This document shows positions 17,733 to 25,900 of a DNA stretch of 64,000 nt, piece after piece. The DNA comes from Chloroflexota bacterium (GTDB lineage: Bacteria > Chloroflexota > Anaerolineae > Anaerolineales > VGOW01). The position numbers were made by a program, and so were the translations under genes. The stretch lies in assembly GCA_016875735.1 (NCBI GenBank), contig VGOW01000010.1:16001-80000 (forward strand), in the 5' to 3' direction. Within the stretch, counting starts at the first letter, position 1. Each line of letters opens with the position of its first letter. The notes below the pieces were generated by a model. That model made no database searches. It was given only the letters and a program-made list of their open reading frames with translations, and was not told the origin of the DNA.

Positions 17733-20477
17733 TCAGTCGCCCGCCGCCGGTTGCGGCGCCGGGTCGCCGTCGGCCTGAGCCGAATGATCTTCCACTTCAT
17801 CCCAACCCAGCATCATGGCCTTCATCGCGGCAGCGGGTTCGTGCCCGGTGGTGGTGAGGTACACGTGGGCGATGATGAAGGCGGCGAACGACCAAGCCAC
17901 AAAGCTATGGAACGGCGCGAGGAAGGGCAATCCGCCAAACCAGGCCGTGATCTGCGGGAAGGACTGCACGCCCCACATCATCGCGCCGGTGATGATCTGC
18001 AGCGGCAGCAGCACGTTGAGAATGCCGAAGTAGGTGACTTGTTGAAGCGGGTTGAGTTTTTTCTGCGGCGTCTTCTCGAAGGGATGCGGCTCGCGCTTGA
18101 AGATGCCGCGCAGGTAGTATCCGGCCTGCGCAATCGCCTGATCGAAGAAGCCATAGGGATGCGGGATGTATTGTCGAATTTCGCCGCTCACCAAGTGATA
18201 GAACAGCGAGAGGGCGGCGTTCACCACCAATATCACCGCCAGCACGTTGTGCACGACGACGATGAACGGGAAACTGAGCGCGCCGAACATATCCGGGCGA
18301 TGAATGATCAGCCCGGTGAGGATGAGCAAGAGGATGGCCGATGTTTGCAGCCAGTGCCAGAAGCGCTCGTACACGGAATACATGTACACGCGCTTCACGG
18401 CCGGCGCGTGGGATTTCGTTTTGAGCGAAGCAAAGAAGCGCAGGCCGCCGTGAGCCGCCACGCCCAACAGCACGCCCACCACCATCGCCGCGCCCAGCCA
18501 GTCAACCCACGAAACGCGGCTGTGGCCGAAGACGTAAAGGCCTTCGGTTGCGGGCGTGAAGAGGAGCACGCCGTCGCTGACGGAGAGCGCCCCGTCTGTC
18601 GCGGTGTTCGCGTCATTGACGAATTGGGTTGCCACGCCGGTGGGGCCGCCGCCCGAAAGAGCAATGGCCTGCCCCAGCCGTGAGTTGTCGCTGTGGCACA
18701 CCGCGCACTCGCGAACCGCATACTCGCCGCGAGCCACGCTGTGATTAATGCTGTAAGGTTGAATCTCGCTGGCGAGGTGAGGATTCCGCAGGCCGAGGGA
18801 CTGAAGGCGCTTAGCCACAACTGCCTGCTTTTCGAGCGTGTCGAGCCGCAGTTCTGCGCCAGTGAGAGTCGCATCGCCGTTGGCGTCGAGCGCTCGCAAC
18901 ACCTGAGGGCAATACGATGTATCGGCAGAAGTTGTCGGCAGGTTTTCGGGCGCGAGGTCAAACGCAATTGTTGCGATCAGGGCAGAGGCCGCCCCCGTCG
19001 AGGCAGGCGCGCAATCATCCTCTGCTTTGCTCACGAGGTAGGCGGCCTGCAAATCGCCGAGGCGCACCGGGCGCTCGCCGTTCGCAGAGTCGTAGAGCCA
19101 ATACCACACAGTGACGAGATTGTAGGGAGCGAGAGTCGTCTCGCCGTCAATGCCGTTGCGTTTGAGCAAAACGGGCGTGTATCCGGTGACGAGATCATTG
19201 AGCGTGCCGCTCTCGCCCTCCACGCCGCGCCATTCGATCACGGGCTCGCCAGTCGCGGTCAACACCGTCCAATCTACTGATTGCACAGCGGGCGCGTGCA
19301 CTGTAGGGATGTGGCAGCTTTCGCAAGCGACGGCGCTCATGTGTTGGGCCGTGTACGGCAGCCAACTGTGGCTCTGCGCCGTTTCGTGGCAGCTCTCGCA
19401 TCGGCGCATCGTGCCTTTGAGATCGGGCGCGACGGTGAACTGTGCGCTCTGCCCGCGCGCGAATTGATGGCTGGGCTTCTGCAAGTATTCGCTGATGTCG
19501 AGACGGCGCGGGTCGAAGAGAATGCTGTCGGGTTGGGTCTTGGCGTTCGTCTGCGCAAGCACAGGGTTGTTGAGCGAGTAGTGGCAATCCACACACTGCA
19601 AGCCGCGTTCGGCATGAACATCCCACGCGCGAGCGAGTTCTTCTTTGCCCGAAAGATTCATGCCCGATTGCGAAATCTTTTGCGGCGAGACGATTTGGCC
19701 GGTGGTGGCGGTTTGCCATTGCGAAAGATCGCGCCCTGTGAGAGCGAGCGGATCGGGCGTGGAGTGGACGACGCCGTGACATTGCGCGCAGTTTTCGTTG
19801 GATGGATCCTGAATGGTGATGAAGGCGCGCTGCAAATTGCCTTCGGCATCGAAGGCATTGGCGTTGAAGGTATAGCCGCCACCGTTCTTTTCCACGATGC
19901 CCGTGCCGAGCAGCACAGCAGTGTTGGCCCAAGCGAAGTTGCCGCTTTGCAGTGTGGCGGCGCGTTCGGCATTGTTGGGGTTGGTGAAGTGGCAAAGGAA
20001 GCAATTCATCTCCACGCCCGCCGCTGCTTGCGCGGGGCCGCCGCCCACAATGCGCGCGCCGTTGAACTTCAGCCAATCGGTCGGGGTCAAGTCAATGCGC
20101 TCATCGCCGACGGGGCTAAGGTAGCGATAGAGAATCGGATTCCACTTCCCGTAGAGTCCGTTGGAGGTGTCCCACAGGCGGCCGCCTTCCACTTGGCCCG
20201 CCGGTTGACTTTCGCTGTACCCGAGATCGGCGTGAAAGCTGTGTGTGGTGATGTAATCGGTGTCGTGGCATTCGCCGCAGGTGTTGCCGATGGAAAGAGG
20301 CTGGCCGCTGTCGAGGACGTTGCGCCCGTCGGCATCGAGGATGGCGAAGGCGGGGTGCATGGCCGACGCCTGCGCAATGGGACGCGGCGCAGTGGCGGCG
20401 AGCGCCCCCTGCGCAACGAGGGCAATGAGCAAGCCGCCAATAATCAAAGTGTGAGAGAGAGTCAATCGTTTGAGCAT
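17733..20477 (-). CDS. Heptaheme cytochrome c fused to a b561-type membrane cytochrome
   Basis: This 914-residue protein starts with a Sec signal (LIIGGLLIALVAQGALA). The periplasmic part has seven CxxCH sites: CGECH, CFLCH, CAQCH, CVDCH, CESCH, CESCH and CAVCH (roughly residues 50 to 610). The last 260 residues hold five membrane segments of the formate dehydrogenase/thiosulfate reductase cytochrome b type, with histidines in YERFWHWLQTS, VVVHNVL, LFYHLV, PFHSFVAW and IIAHVYL that could bind two hemes b. It could pass electrons between the quinone pool and periplasmic partners, most simply the octaheme protein encoded just upstream (79-nt gap). The direction of flow and the substrate are not shown by the sequence. 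Confidence 0.85.
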   Translation of the reverse strand: MLKRLTLSHTLIIGGLLIALVAQGALAATAPRPIAQASAMHPAFAILDADGRNVLDSGQPLSIGNTCGECHDTDYITTHSFHADLGYSESQPAGQVEGGRLWDTSNGLYGKWNPILYRYLSPVGDERIDLTPTDWLKFNGARIVGGGPAQAAAGVEMNCFLCHFTNPNNAERAATLQSGNFAWANTAVLLGTGIVEKNGGGYTFNANAFDAEGNLQRAFITIQDPSNENCAQCHGVVHSTPDPLALTGRDLSQWQTATTGQIVSPQKISQSGMNLSGKEELARAWDVHAERGLQCVDCHYSLNNPVLAQTNAKTQPDSILFDPRRLDISEYLQKPSHQFARGQSAQFTVAPDLKGTMRRCESCHETAQSHSWLPYTAQHMSAVACESCHIPTVHAPAVQSVDWTVLTATGEPVIEWRGVEGESGTLNDLVTGYTPVLLKRNGIDGETTLAPYNLVTVWYWLYDSANGERPVRLGDLQAAYLVSKAEDDCAPASTGAASALIATIAFDLAPENLPTTSADTSYCPQVLRALDANGDATLTGAELRLDTLEKQAVVAKRLQSLGLRNPHLASEIQPYSINHSVARGEYAVRECAVCHSDNSRLGQAIALSGGGPTGVATQFVNDANTATDGALSVSDGVLLFTPATEGLYVFGHSRVSWVDWLGAAMVVGVLLGVAAHGGLRFFASLKTKSHAPAVKRVYMYSVYERFWHWLQTSAILLLILTGLIIHRPDMFGALSFPFIVVVHNVLAVILVVNAALSLFYHLVSGEIRQYIPHPYGFFDQAIAQAGYYLRGIFKREPHPFEKTPQKKLNPLQQVTYFGILNVLLPLQIITGAMMWGVQSFPQITAWFGGLPFLAPFHSFVAWSFAAFIIAHVYLTTTGHEPAAAMKAMMLGWDEVEDHSAQADGDPAPQPAAGD

Positions 20478-20535
20478 GGGAACTTCCTATCACTGTTCGC
20501 CGCGAAGATTGTCTGATGCTTCTTTGCATCTTCGC

Positions 20536-20566
20536 GATTCATCATTCATCGTTCATCATTTATTCG
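20536..20566. repeat. TTCATCATTCATCG repeat between the two cytochrome genes
   Basis: Units of ATTCATCATTCATCGTTCATC abut the 3' end of the octaheme gene. The same words occur at 36932-36972, 45768-45803 and 51379-51455. Confidence 0.6.
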
Positions 20567-21998
20567 TAAACCGCCCGCCCCACTCCATCGGATCGCCGGG
20601 GTAGCCAAGGGCTTGCCAATCGAGTCGCCCGTTGGCGCTGTGGCAGTCGTTGCATTGCAATGCGTTTTCCTTGGGCTGAACCATGTGAGTGGTGGGCCAA
20701 TACATCCACGTTTCAGCAAAACTGTAATTGCCGCTGTATTTCAAACCCATGCGCTCCTCGGCGAGTCGGAAGGCGCTGTCCCAATCGAACGTCGTCCAAT
20801 AACCGTCGGGGCCGGCAGTGACGGGCGCGAGCAGATAGTTGTAGCCAGTGTCGTAGGGCTGTTTGGCGACGTGCAACTTGAAGGGAAAGATTTTCGCGGC
20901 GGAGTCGTCAATGTCACCGGCGGGCAGGTTGATAGACGTGGGTTTGTTCGGGTCGATGGTGTCGCCGAGCAGATAACGATAAGCGAGGTTGCCGTTGAAC
21001 CACAGATACGCCGGTTGGACGTTGGAGGCGTATTCGAACGAGCCTTTGATTTTCAGATATTCAAAGTGATCGTCGGGCTGGAGTCCGAGTCCGGCGGTTG
21101 ACCAATCCCAATATACTTTGGTCGGGTCTTTGGTTGCCATCGAGGGAATGTGGCACGTTTGGCAGGCGACGGTTTGCGCGTGCGTATTGAGCCGCTCGTC
21201 GGCGTGAAGGTTGGCGGCGTGGCAGTCGGCGCAAGCCACTTGCTCATCGGGGCTGATGGTGTAATTGTCGGCGACGAGTCGGCCTTTGATTTGGTGATCT
21301 TGCGTGACGTGGCAATCGGTGCAGAGGAGGTTGTATTCGCCCATGTGCACGTCGGTTTCGGCGGCGGGATAATAAAGGGTCTCGTCGAGGTCGCCGTGTT
21401 TGACTCCGTTGCCGCCGCCGCCGTTAAAGTGGCACTTGCCGCACTGGTTGCGCGTGGGCGCGGCCACGCTTTGCGCGGCGGCGGCGAGGTCAACGCCGTC
21501 GGCAGGGTTGCCATATTGGCCTTTGGCGTATCCGCTCTGCGCGTGGCACACGAGGCAATCCACGTTTTCCGGTTTGGTGAGATTGGTGTTCTCTGCGCCT
21601 TCTTGCCAGTCGTAGCCCGCGTGACAGCTCATGCAGCTCTTTTGGTTGCCCTGCGCGCTGATGCAAAAGTTGTTGATCTGATTGATCTTGCCGATGGTCA
21701 CCGGCTCGGGGCGGCCGGGCACGGTGAACGGCTGGCTCTCCCACGTCCAATGCGAAGTCGCCATCACTTGTGTTGCCGAATCGGAGTGGCATTCGAGGCA
21801 GGCTTGAGTCACTTCCTGCCCGGTGGCATAGGGGCCGGGCATGAGGTCGGCGTGGCTCACATGCGTTTTGTGTTGAGGCAGGCTGGCGCGAGGGTTGTCA
21901 CGCGCCTGCACGGGTTTGGGCGCAAAGTAAATGATGGGGATGACGATGACGGCGAGGGTAACAATCAGACCCGTGACCCAGATGCGAGCATGGTTCAT
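20556..21998 (-). CDS. Octaheme cytochrome c, tetrathionate reductase (OTR) family
   Basis: The 480-residue protein has an N-terminal signal anchor (IWVTGLIVTLAVIVIPIIYFA) and exactly eight CxxCH sites: CLECH, CMSCH, CLVCH, CGKCH, CTDCH, CADCH, CQTCH and CNDCH. The segment INNFCISAQGNQKSCMSCHAGYDW resembles the OTR family of Shewanella, which reduces tetrathionate in vitro and can also act on nitrite and hydroxylamine. It is the second gene of a unit that begins with ArsR, whose stop overlaps this start as ATGA, and is followed by the heptaheme c-b fusion and two YeeE genes. A periplasmic sulfur-oxyanion reductase or oxidase is the best guess. Nitrogen oxides remain possible. Confidence 0.85.
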   Translation of the reverse strand: MNHARIWVTGLIVTLAVIVIPIIYFAPKPVQARDNPRASLPQHKTHVSHADLMPGPYATGQEVTQACLECHSDSATQVMATSHWTWESQPFTVPGRPEPVTIGKINQINNFCISAQGNQKSCMSCHAGYDWQEGAENTNLTKPENVDCLVCHAQSGYAKGQYGNPADGVDLAAAAQSVAAPTRNQCGKCHFNGGGGNGVKHGDLDETLYYPAAETDVHMGEYNLLCTDCHVTQDHQIKGRLVADNYTISPDEQVACADCHAANLHADERLNTHAQTVACQTCHIPSMATKDPTKVYWDWSTAGLGLQPDDHFEYLKIKGSFEYASNVQPAYLWFNGNLAYRYLLGDTIDPNKPTSINLPAGDIDDSAAKIFPFKLHVAKQPYDTGYNYLLAPVTAGPDGYWTTFDWDSAFRLAEERMGLKYSGNYSFAETWMYWPTTHMVQPKENALQCNDCHSANGRLDWQALGYPGDPMEWGGRFTNK

Positions 21999-22354
21999 AA
22001 CGACTCCTGAAGAGCGGTTTGAGGTTGGTTTTCGAGCAGGCTGGCGCGGTGGGCGATGCTGTTGCGGAGAACGAGCCGGAGCAGATCGAGGGCTTGAATG
22101 ATGTGCGGATCGTTGAGGCTGTATTCCACGCTCATGCCCTGCCGCGCGGCGCGCACCAAACCCCGCTCACGCAGAACTTTGAGGTGGCGCGAGGTGGCCG
22201 GTTGGCTCAGCCTGGTTTCGGCAGCAATGTCGCCAACCGTGCGGGGAGATTCCGACAGAGCGTATAGAATCAGAATGCGGTTGGGATCGCCCAGCGCGGA
22301 GCAAATATCCGCATGCAGTTGAGTGATTTCGGCGGAGAGTTTGGCGTTGTTCAT
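21995..22354 (-). CDS. ArsR-family transcriptional regulator
   Basis: The 119-residue winged-helix protein shows the ArsR pattern ICSALGDPNRILILYALSES, then the recognition helix SQPATSRHLKVLRERGLV and the wing VEYSLND. No cysteine is present in the protein, so the usual ELCVCDL metal site and the SqrR/BigR Cys pair for persulfide sensing are both absent, leaving the signal unknown. The stop codon overlaps the start of the octaheme cytochrome gene, so it heads that operon and probably controls it. A perfect inverted repeat 17 nt upstream of its start is a likely operator. Confidence 0.88.
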   Translation of the reverse strand: MNNAKLSAEITQLHADICSALGDPNRILILYALSESPRTVGDIAAETRLSQPATSRHLKVLRERGLVRAARQGMSVEYSLNDPHIIQALDLLRLVLRNSIAHRASLLENQPQTALQESL

Positions 22355-22370
22355 GTCGGTGTCGGCTTCC

Positions 22371-22390
22371 TTATGCGGATACGCGCATAA
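22371..22390. promoter_or_regulatory. Inverted-repeat operator upstream of the ArsR gene
   Basis: TTATGCG-GATACG-CGCATAA is a perfect 7-bp inverted repeat with a 6-nt centre, a typical size for an ArsR dimer site. It lies 17 nt before the ArsR start, so autoregulation is likely. Confidence 0.6.
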
Positions 22391-22509
22391 TCACACGAGC
22401 AGAATACGCCCGTCCCTCACGCAGAGGGAGTATTTTTTGTCACAATCAGTATTAAATTTGGTGATGAATGAGGATTAGAGGAAGTGATAGAAGGTGCCGG
22501 GGATGGCCG

Positions 22510-23448
22510 TCACTCGCGGTTCAGCGCGTGCGCCGCCAACTTTTCGGCGATGGCCGCATGGTTGAGCTGCAGGAAAGACCAGAGCGCAACTTGAGCGTGA
22601 GTGGGAGTCGCGTTCACGTTTCGAGCAATGAAGAGCGAACGGCGCAAATCCAGCCCGTCCACATCCACCACCCGAATGCGGCCATGAGCCAAACCGCGCG
22701 CCGCCACGAGTTCGGAGACAAAAGCGATGCCGATGCCTTCTTCCACTGCCATCTCTATCGCTTCGGCGTTGCCAATTTCCATCACCACGTTCAACATCTC
22801 CGGGCGAATGTTGTGCTGCGCCAAACCGGCCAGCATGATCTCGGTGGTGCCCGCCTGCGGCTCGCGAACGATCAACGGTTGGTCGGGGATGTCGGCGGGG
22901 AGCGCGCGCCCGTAGTCGGCCCACGAATGCGCGCGCGGCACAATCAGCACAATGCGATCATCGAAGAACGGCTGATACTCCAACTGCCGATTCTCGATCT
23001 GTTTGCTCACCACGCCCAAGCCCAACCGCTCGTCAAGCAAGCGATCAATCACCGCCTGCCGCGAGAGCACGGCGATGCTCACGCGCACGGCGGGGTGCTC
23101 GCGCCGAAAGGCGGCAACCAGACTCGGCAGAATATACTTGCCCGACGTGGTGGAACAGCCCAACTCCAATTCGCCCACGACTTGCGATTGCAGAGTATTC
23201 ATCGTATCCACGATCATGCGCGCATTGTTGAGGGAGTCATGCGCCAGCGGCAGCAGGGCCTGCCCTGCTTCGCTGAGATGAATGGAGCGCCCGTGCCGGA
23301 TGAACAACTGCACGCCCAGCAAGCGCTCCAACCCCTGAATGTTTTGGCTCACCGCCGACTGCGAGAGGTGCAGTTTATCGGCGGCGCGGCTGAAACTGCC
23401 AGCTTCGGCCACCGCTAGAAAAACTTTCAACTGAGTCAATTCCACCAT
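22510..23448 (-). CDS. LysR-family transcriptional regulator (CysB/CbbR-like)
   Basis: The 312-residue protein has the LysR winged HTH at the N-terminus (QLKVFLAVAEAGSFSRAADKLHLSQSAVSQNIQGLERLLG) and a periplasmic-binding-like effector domain (VGELELGCSTTSGKYILPSLVAAFRREHP onward). The effector half resembles CysL/CbbR-type regulators that respond to sulfur or metabolic signals, but the ligand is not readable. ATG 23448 is preferred over the overlapping GTG 3 nt upstream. It stands between the ArsR-cytochrome unit and the HCO/NnrS-like membrane gene. The gap 22391-22509 shows nothing beyond the ArsR upstream region. Confidence 0.92.
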   Translation of the reverse strand: MVELTQLKVFLAVAEAGSFSRAADKLHLSQSAVSQNIQGLERLLGVQLFIRHGRSIHLSEAGQALLPLAHDSLNNARMIVDTMNTLQSQVVGELELGCSTTSGKYILPSLVAAFRREHPAVRVSIAVLSRQAVIDRLLDERLGLGVVSKQIENRQLEYQPFFDDRIVLIVPRAHSWADYGRALPADIPDQPLIVREPQAGTTEIMLAGLAQHNIRPEMLNVVMEIGNAEAIEMAVEEGIGIAFVSELVAARGLAHGRIRVVDVDGLDLRRSLFIARNVNATPTHAQVALWSFLQLNHAAIAEKLAAHALNRE

Positions 23449-23491
23449 CACTGCTCGATCTCCGAGAGGATCATATCACAGCCATGATCAC

Positions 23492-23560
23492 ATCCCCGCC
23501 GACCTGCCTTCCATTTTGGACATTTACAACCACGCCATTCTCACTTCCACTGCCACCGCC
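23492..23560 (+). pseudogene. Fragment of a GNAT acetyltransferase gene
   Basis: The plus-strand frame reads IPADLPSILDIYNHAILTSTAT, which closely matches the N-terminus of phosphinothricin-type GNAT N-acetyltransferases. Nothing of the later GNAT motifs follows. A perfect hairpin AGGCGACGGC-AAT-GCCGTCGCCT (23567-23589) marks the break. It sits in the 160-nt gap between the LysR gene and the membrane gene. Confidence 0.5.
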
Positions 23561-23609
23561 AATTCAGGCGACGGCAATGCCGTCGCCTGCCTCATCGACT
23601 CGGCGCGGC

Positions 23610-24830
23610 TCAGTCGGCGAGCGCCAATTCATCCAGCCTTGCCATCCCTGCGCGCGCAATGCTCCACAATTGCCAGGCCACCGGGATGAGCGAGACAGCC
23701 CAGAACGCATAGGCCGCGCCATGCAGAATGGCTTGGTAATCGGTGATGAAGATGCTCGCCCACAGAAGGATGCCGCCAACGTGAGCGGCGATCAGGCTGA
23801 ACCAACTGCCGCCGAGCCGGGCCTCTTCTTTCGGCAGAAAGAGGCGCGTGAACAGATAGGGAAGCAAGGCATAGCCGAACTGCAGAACCCACCCGTACAC
23901 CAACGCTTGCGGCGCGTTCTGCTCGATGCCCGCGCCGGGGAAGCCGGGCACTTTGAGAAGGATGAGCGGCGCGACGAGAACCGGCGTCACGATCCACACA
24001 TAGGATGTGATCAAATGCCAGAAGCCCGGCTGACGAGTGAGGCGGTCTCCCCACAGGGGTTTGACCGCGTTGAGCAGAAGCCAGAAAGTCGCGCTGAGGT
24101 GCAGGATGATGCCGGGGACGGAGAACATTTCGTTCTTCACCCACGGGCCGATCACCAACAGCAGTGCGCCCGCCGTCATCATCCAAAAGATCGCCGTGAG
24201 GGAGCGCGGCCACGCCAGCGGGCGTTGGGCAAAGCGCGGATACAAGTCCACCAACAGCCCAGCAAACACGAGCGACATGAAACCCCAGTTGTTGGCATGG
24301 ATATGAACCTCGATGGGGACTTTGATTCGCAGTGCTTCGGGCCAACCGATCCATAACCCGGTGCCGACGATGATGCCGAGCAAAAGGTAGGCAAGGCCCA
24401 TGAGATAAAACATCTGCCCGGCGCGCGGCCCCTCGGCGCGGGCTTGCTCATCGGGCAGCGCGCCGCGCAGATCGGCCAGCTGCTTCATCAGCAAGAGGGT
24501 GGCGACGAAGATCAGCGTGCCGCCGGTGAAGATGAGCACGCCGTTGACCAGCGGAATCCCGATCAACAGAATCGCCAACCCGCCGTTGAGCGTGAGCCAG
24601 ATGTCCCAGCGAATTCTGGGTTTGGGCAGGCCATGTCGAATAGCGGTCAATGCCGGAGCAACGCCGAAGATGATCTCGGCCAACACGCCCAGCGTGATCA
24701 GATGCACTCGCAGCCAGCGCAGACCGTTGAACCACTGCACGAAGCCCCAACTCGCCAGCGAAGCGTCGAGCGCGGCTAACACCGCCAGCGAAGCGTACAG
24801 CATTGACATGAGGAAGTATGGATTGATCAT
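23610..24830 (-). CDS. Polytopic membrane protein, NnrS/heme-copper oxidase subunit I-like
   Basis: The 406-residue protein is almost entirely membrane-embedded with about 12 helices. Histidines recur at helix ends (RVHLITLG, IEVHIHANNWGF, GIILHLSATFW, PGFWHLITSYVW, IAAHVGGILL, AILHGAAYAFW), a layout like heme-binding NnrS or heme-copper oxidase subunit I proteins. I cannot place it more exactly. ATG 24830 has AAGG 7 nt upstream. A GTG 15 nt earlier overlaps the stop of the DUF2231 gene as GTGA. The genes before it (DUF2231, cupin, ferredoxin, Crp/Fnr) suggest a redox or nitric-oxide stress module. Confidence 0.6.
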   Translation of the reverse strand: MINPYFLMSMLYASLAVLAALDASLASWGFVQWFNGLRWLRVHLITLGVLAEIIFGVAPALTAIRHGLPKPRIRWDIWLTLNGGLAILLIGIPLVNGVLIFTGGTLIFVATLLLMKQLADLRGALPDEQARAEGPRAGQMFYLMGLAYLLLGIIVGTGLWIGWPEALRIKVPIEVHIHANNWGFMSLVFAGLLVDLYPRFAQRPLAWPRSLTAIFWMMTAGALLLVIGPWVKNEMFSVPGIILHLSATFWLLLNAVKPLWGDRLTRQPGFWHLITSYVWIVTPVLVAPLILLKVPGFPGAGIEQNAPQALVYGWVLQFGYALLPYLFTRLFLPKEEARLGGSWFSLIAAHVGGILLWASIFITDYQAILHGAAYAFWAVSLIPVAWQLWSIARAGMARLDELALAD

Positions 24831-24841
24831 GGGGCAGCCTT

Positions 24842-25276
24842 TCACCGCGCCAGCGCCGACACGCCGACTCCGAACGCGTACACCAACTCGCCGCCGAAGT
24901 AGCCCACGCCGATCAGCGCGGCCACGCTAATGGCTTGAATGGCGGTGTGCAGAATGCGCTTGCCCGTTGTGTATCCAGCGCGGTTGCGCCAATGGCACAC
25001 AGCCTGCAAGCCAAACAAAACGAAGGTGATGATCCCCAACAGCCGATGCGGGTTCAGCGCCGCCAGCGCCGGGCTGTCGGCGGGAATGCTCTGCGCAGCC
25101 ATAAGCCCGGAAAGGATCGTGAACGCTGTCGCGGCGAGGCCGAGCAACAGTGTGAGCCATCCGGCTTTGTCGAAGCCTTTGTCTTTCCAGATCAGCCCGG
25201 CCCAGTCGAGAGCCACGCTGGTCAACAGCAACGCAATGGGGAAGTGAACGAGTTGAGGGTGAAGCAAATTGAGCAT
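24842..25276 (-). CDS. DUF2231 membrane protein
   Basis: The 144-residue protein has four membrane segments and the DUF2231 signature LLHPQLVHFPIALLLTSVALD at its N-terminus. Conserved histidines (HPQLVH, NPHRLLG, VCHW, ILHTAIQ) could hold heme, as proposed for this family. It lies 22 nt downstream of the cupin gene and overlaps the start region of the NnrS/HCO-like gene, so the two membrane proteins are probably made together. Confidence 0.8.
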   Translation of the reverse strand: MLNLLHPQLVHFPIALLLTSVALDWAGLIWKDKGFDKAGWLTLLLGLAATAFTILSGLMAAQSIPADSPALAALNPHRLLGIITFVLFGLQAVCHWRNRAGYTTGKRILHTAIQAISVAALIGVGYFGGELVYAFGVGVSALAR

Positions 25277-25298
25277 GGCAATATCCTCCTTCGGTGAG

Positions 25299-25595
25299 TC
25301 ATGCGGCGCGTGCGGCCAAAAAAGCCAAACGCGATTCGGCCTCGATGCCGCGCTTGGCCCCGTCGGGCGCGGTCACGGTTGCTCCGGCAGAGACGGCGAA
25401 CCGTTCGTTGTTCACGGTCATCCACCCGCTGCCATCGAGAAAGTGATAGACCGCGAGTGTGGCCGGGTGCGGCGGAATCTTCTGCCCCGCCTCCAGCCCC
25501 ACCACCACAACGCGGACCTTGTCATCCTCGGCCAACACCTGCGGCTGAGGCCCGTCGGGCGAATACACAACGATCTCTTTCCAGTTCAGTTTCAT
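25299..25595 (-). CDS. Small cupin-domain protein
   Basis: This 98-residue single cupin shows a beta-barrel pattern: VVVVGLEAGQKIPPHPATLAVYHFLDGSGWMTVNNERFAVSAGATVTAPDG. The metal ligands of motif 1 are partly kept (IPPHPATLAVYH in place of HxHxxxxE), so metal binding is uncertain. Its start overlaps the stop of the upstream ferredoxin gene (4 nt). Such small cupins next to Crp/Fnr and ferredoxin genes are usually of unknown function, and a sensor or redox role here is inference. Confidence 0.75.
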   Translation of the reverse strand: MKLNWKEIVVYSPDGPQPQVLAEDDKVRVVVVGLEAGQKIPPHPATLAVYHFLDGSGWMTVNNERFAVSAGATVTAPDGAKRGIEAESRLAFLAARAA

Positions 25596-25828
25596 TCAAT
25601 GCTCCTCGGTTGAAAAATGATCATGAAAGGCCGGGTGATGGCCTGAGTTGGGCAGATGCGCTCGCAGTAGCCGTGATATTGGCAGGCATCGGGCCGGGCG
25701 ACGGCGGCGGTCTCCCCGCGCATTGCCAGCGCCCCGGTTGGGCAGGCTTCCACGCACAGTCCGCATCCATTGCATCGCGCCGCATCCACCACCGGCACAG
25801 GCCGCTCCTCGCGCTCAATCTCTCCCAT
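25592..25828 (-). CDS. Two-cluster ferredoxin with a Cys-to-His change in the second motif
   Basis: The 78-residue protein has one standard [4Fe-4S] motif, CNGCGLCVEACP near residue 19, and a second that reads CQYHGYCERICP. Aligned to CxxCxxCxxxCP, the second Cys is a His, so the second cluster is either His-ligated or altered. The C-terminal ICPTQAITRPF is otherwise ferredoxin-like. It is followed by the cupin with a 4-nt overlap and preceded by the Crp/Fnr gene, with a perfect inverted repeat in the 72-nt gap. It may be an electron carrier for the membrane protein downstream. Confidence 0.8.
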   Translation of the reverse strand: MGEIEREERPVPVVDAARCNGCGLCVEACPTGALAMRGETAAVARPDACQYHGYCERICPTQAITRPFMIIFQPRSIE

Positions 25829-25836
25829 AACGCAAA

Positions 25837-25873
25837 CCGCTCAAGTGACGGCCACAGCATATCACTTGAGCGG
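25837..25873. promoter_or_regulatory. Inverted repeat between the Crp/Fnr gene and the ferredoxin gene
   Basis: CCGCTCAAGTGA and TCACTTGAGCGG are exact 12-nt complements around a 13-nt centre. No U-run follows on the minus strand beyond GTTTG. It may be a weak terminator after the Crp/Fnr gene or an operator for it (TCACTTGA half sites). The choice is open. Confidence 0.5.
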
Positions 25874-25900
25874 CAGGGTGTCTCCGACTTTTGTCGGGTC

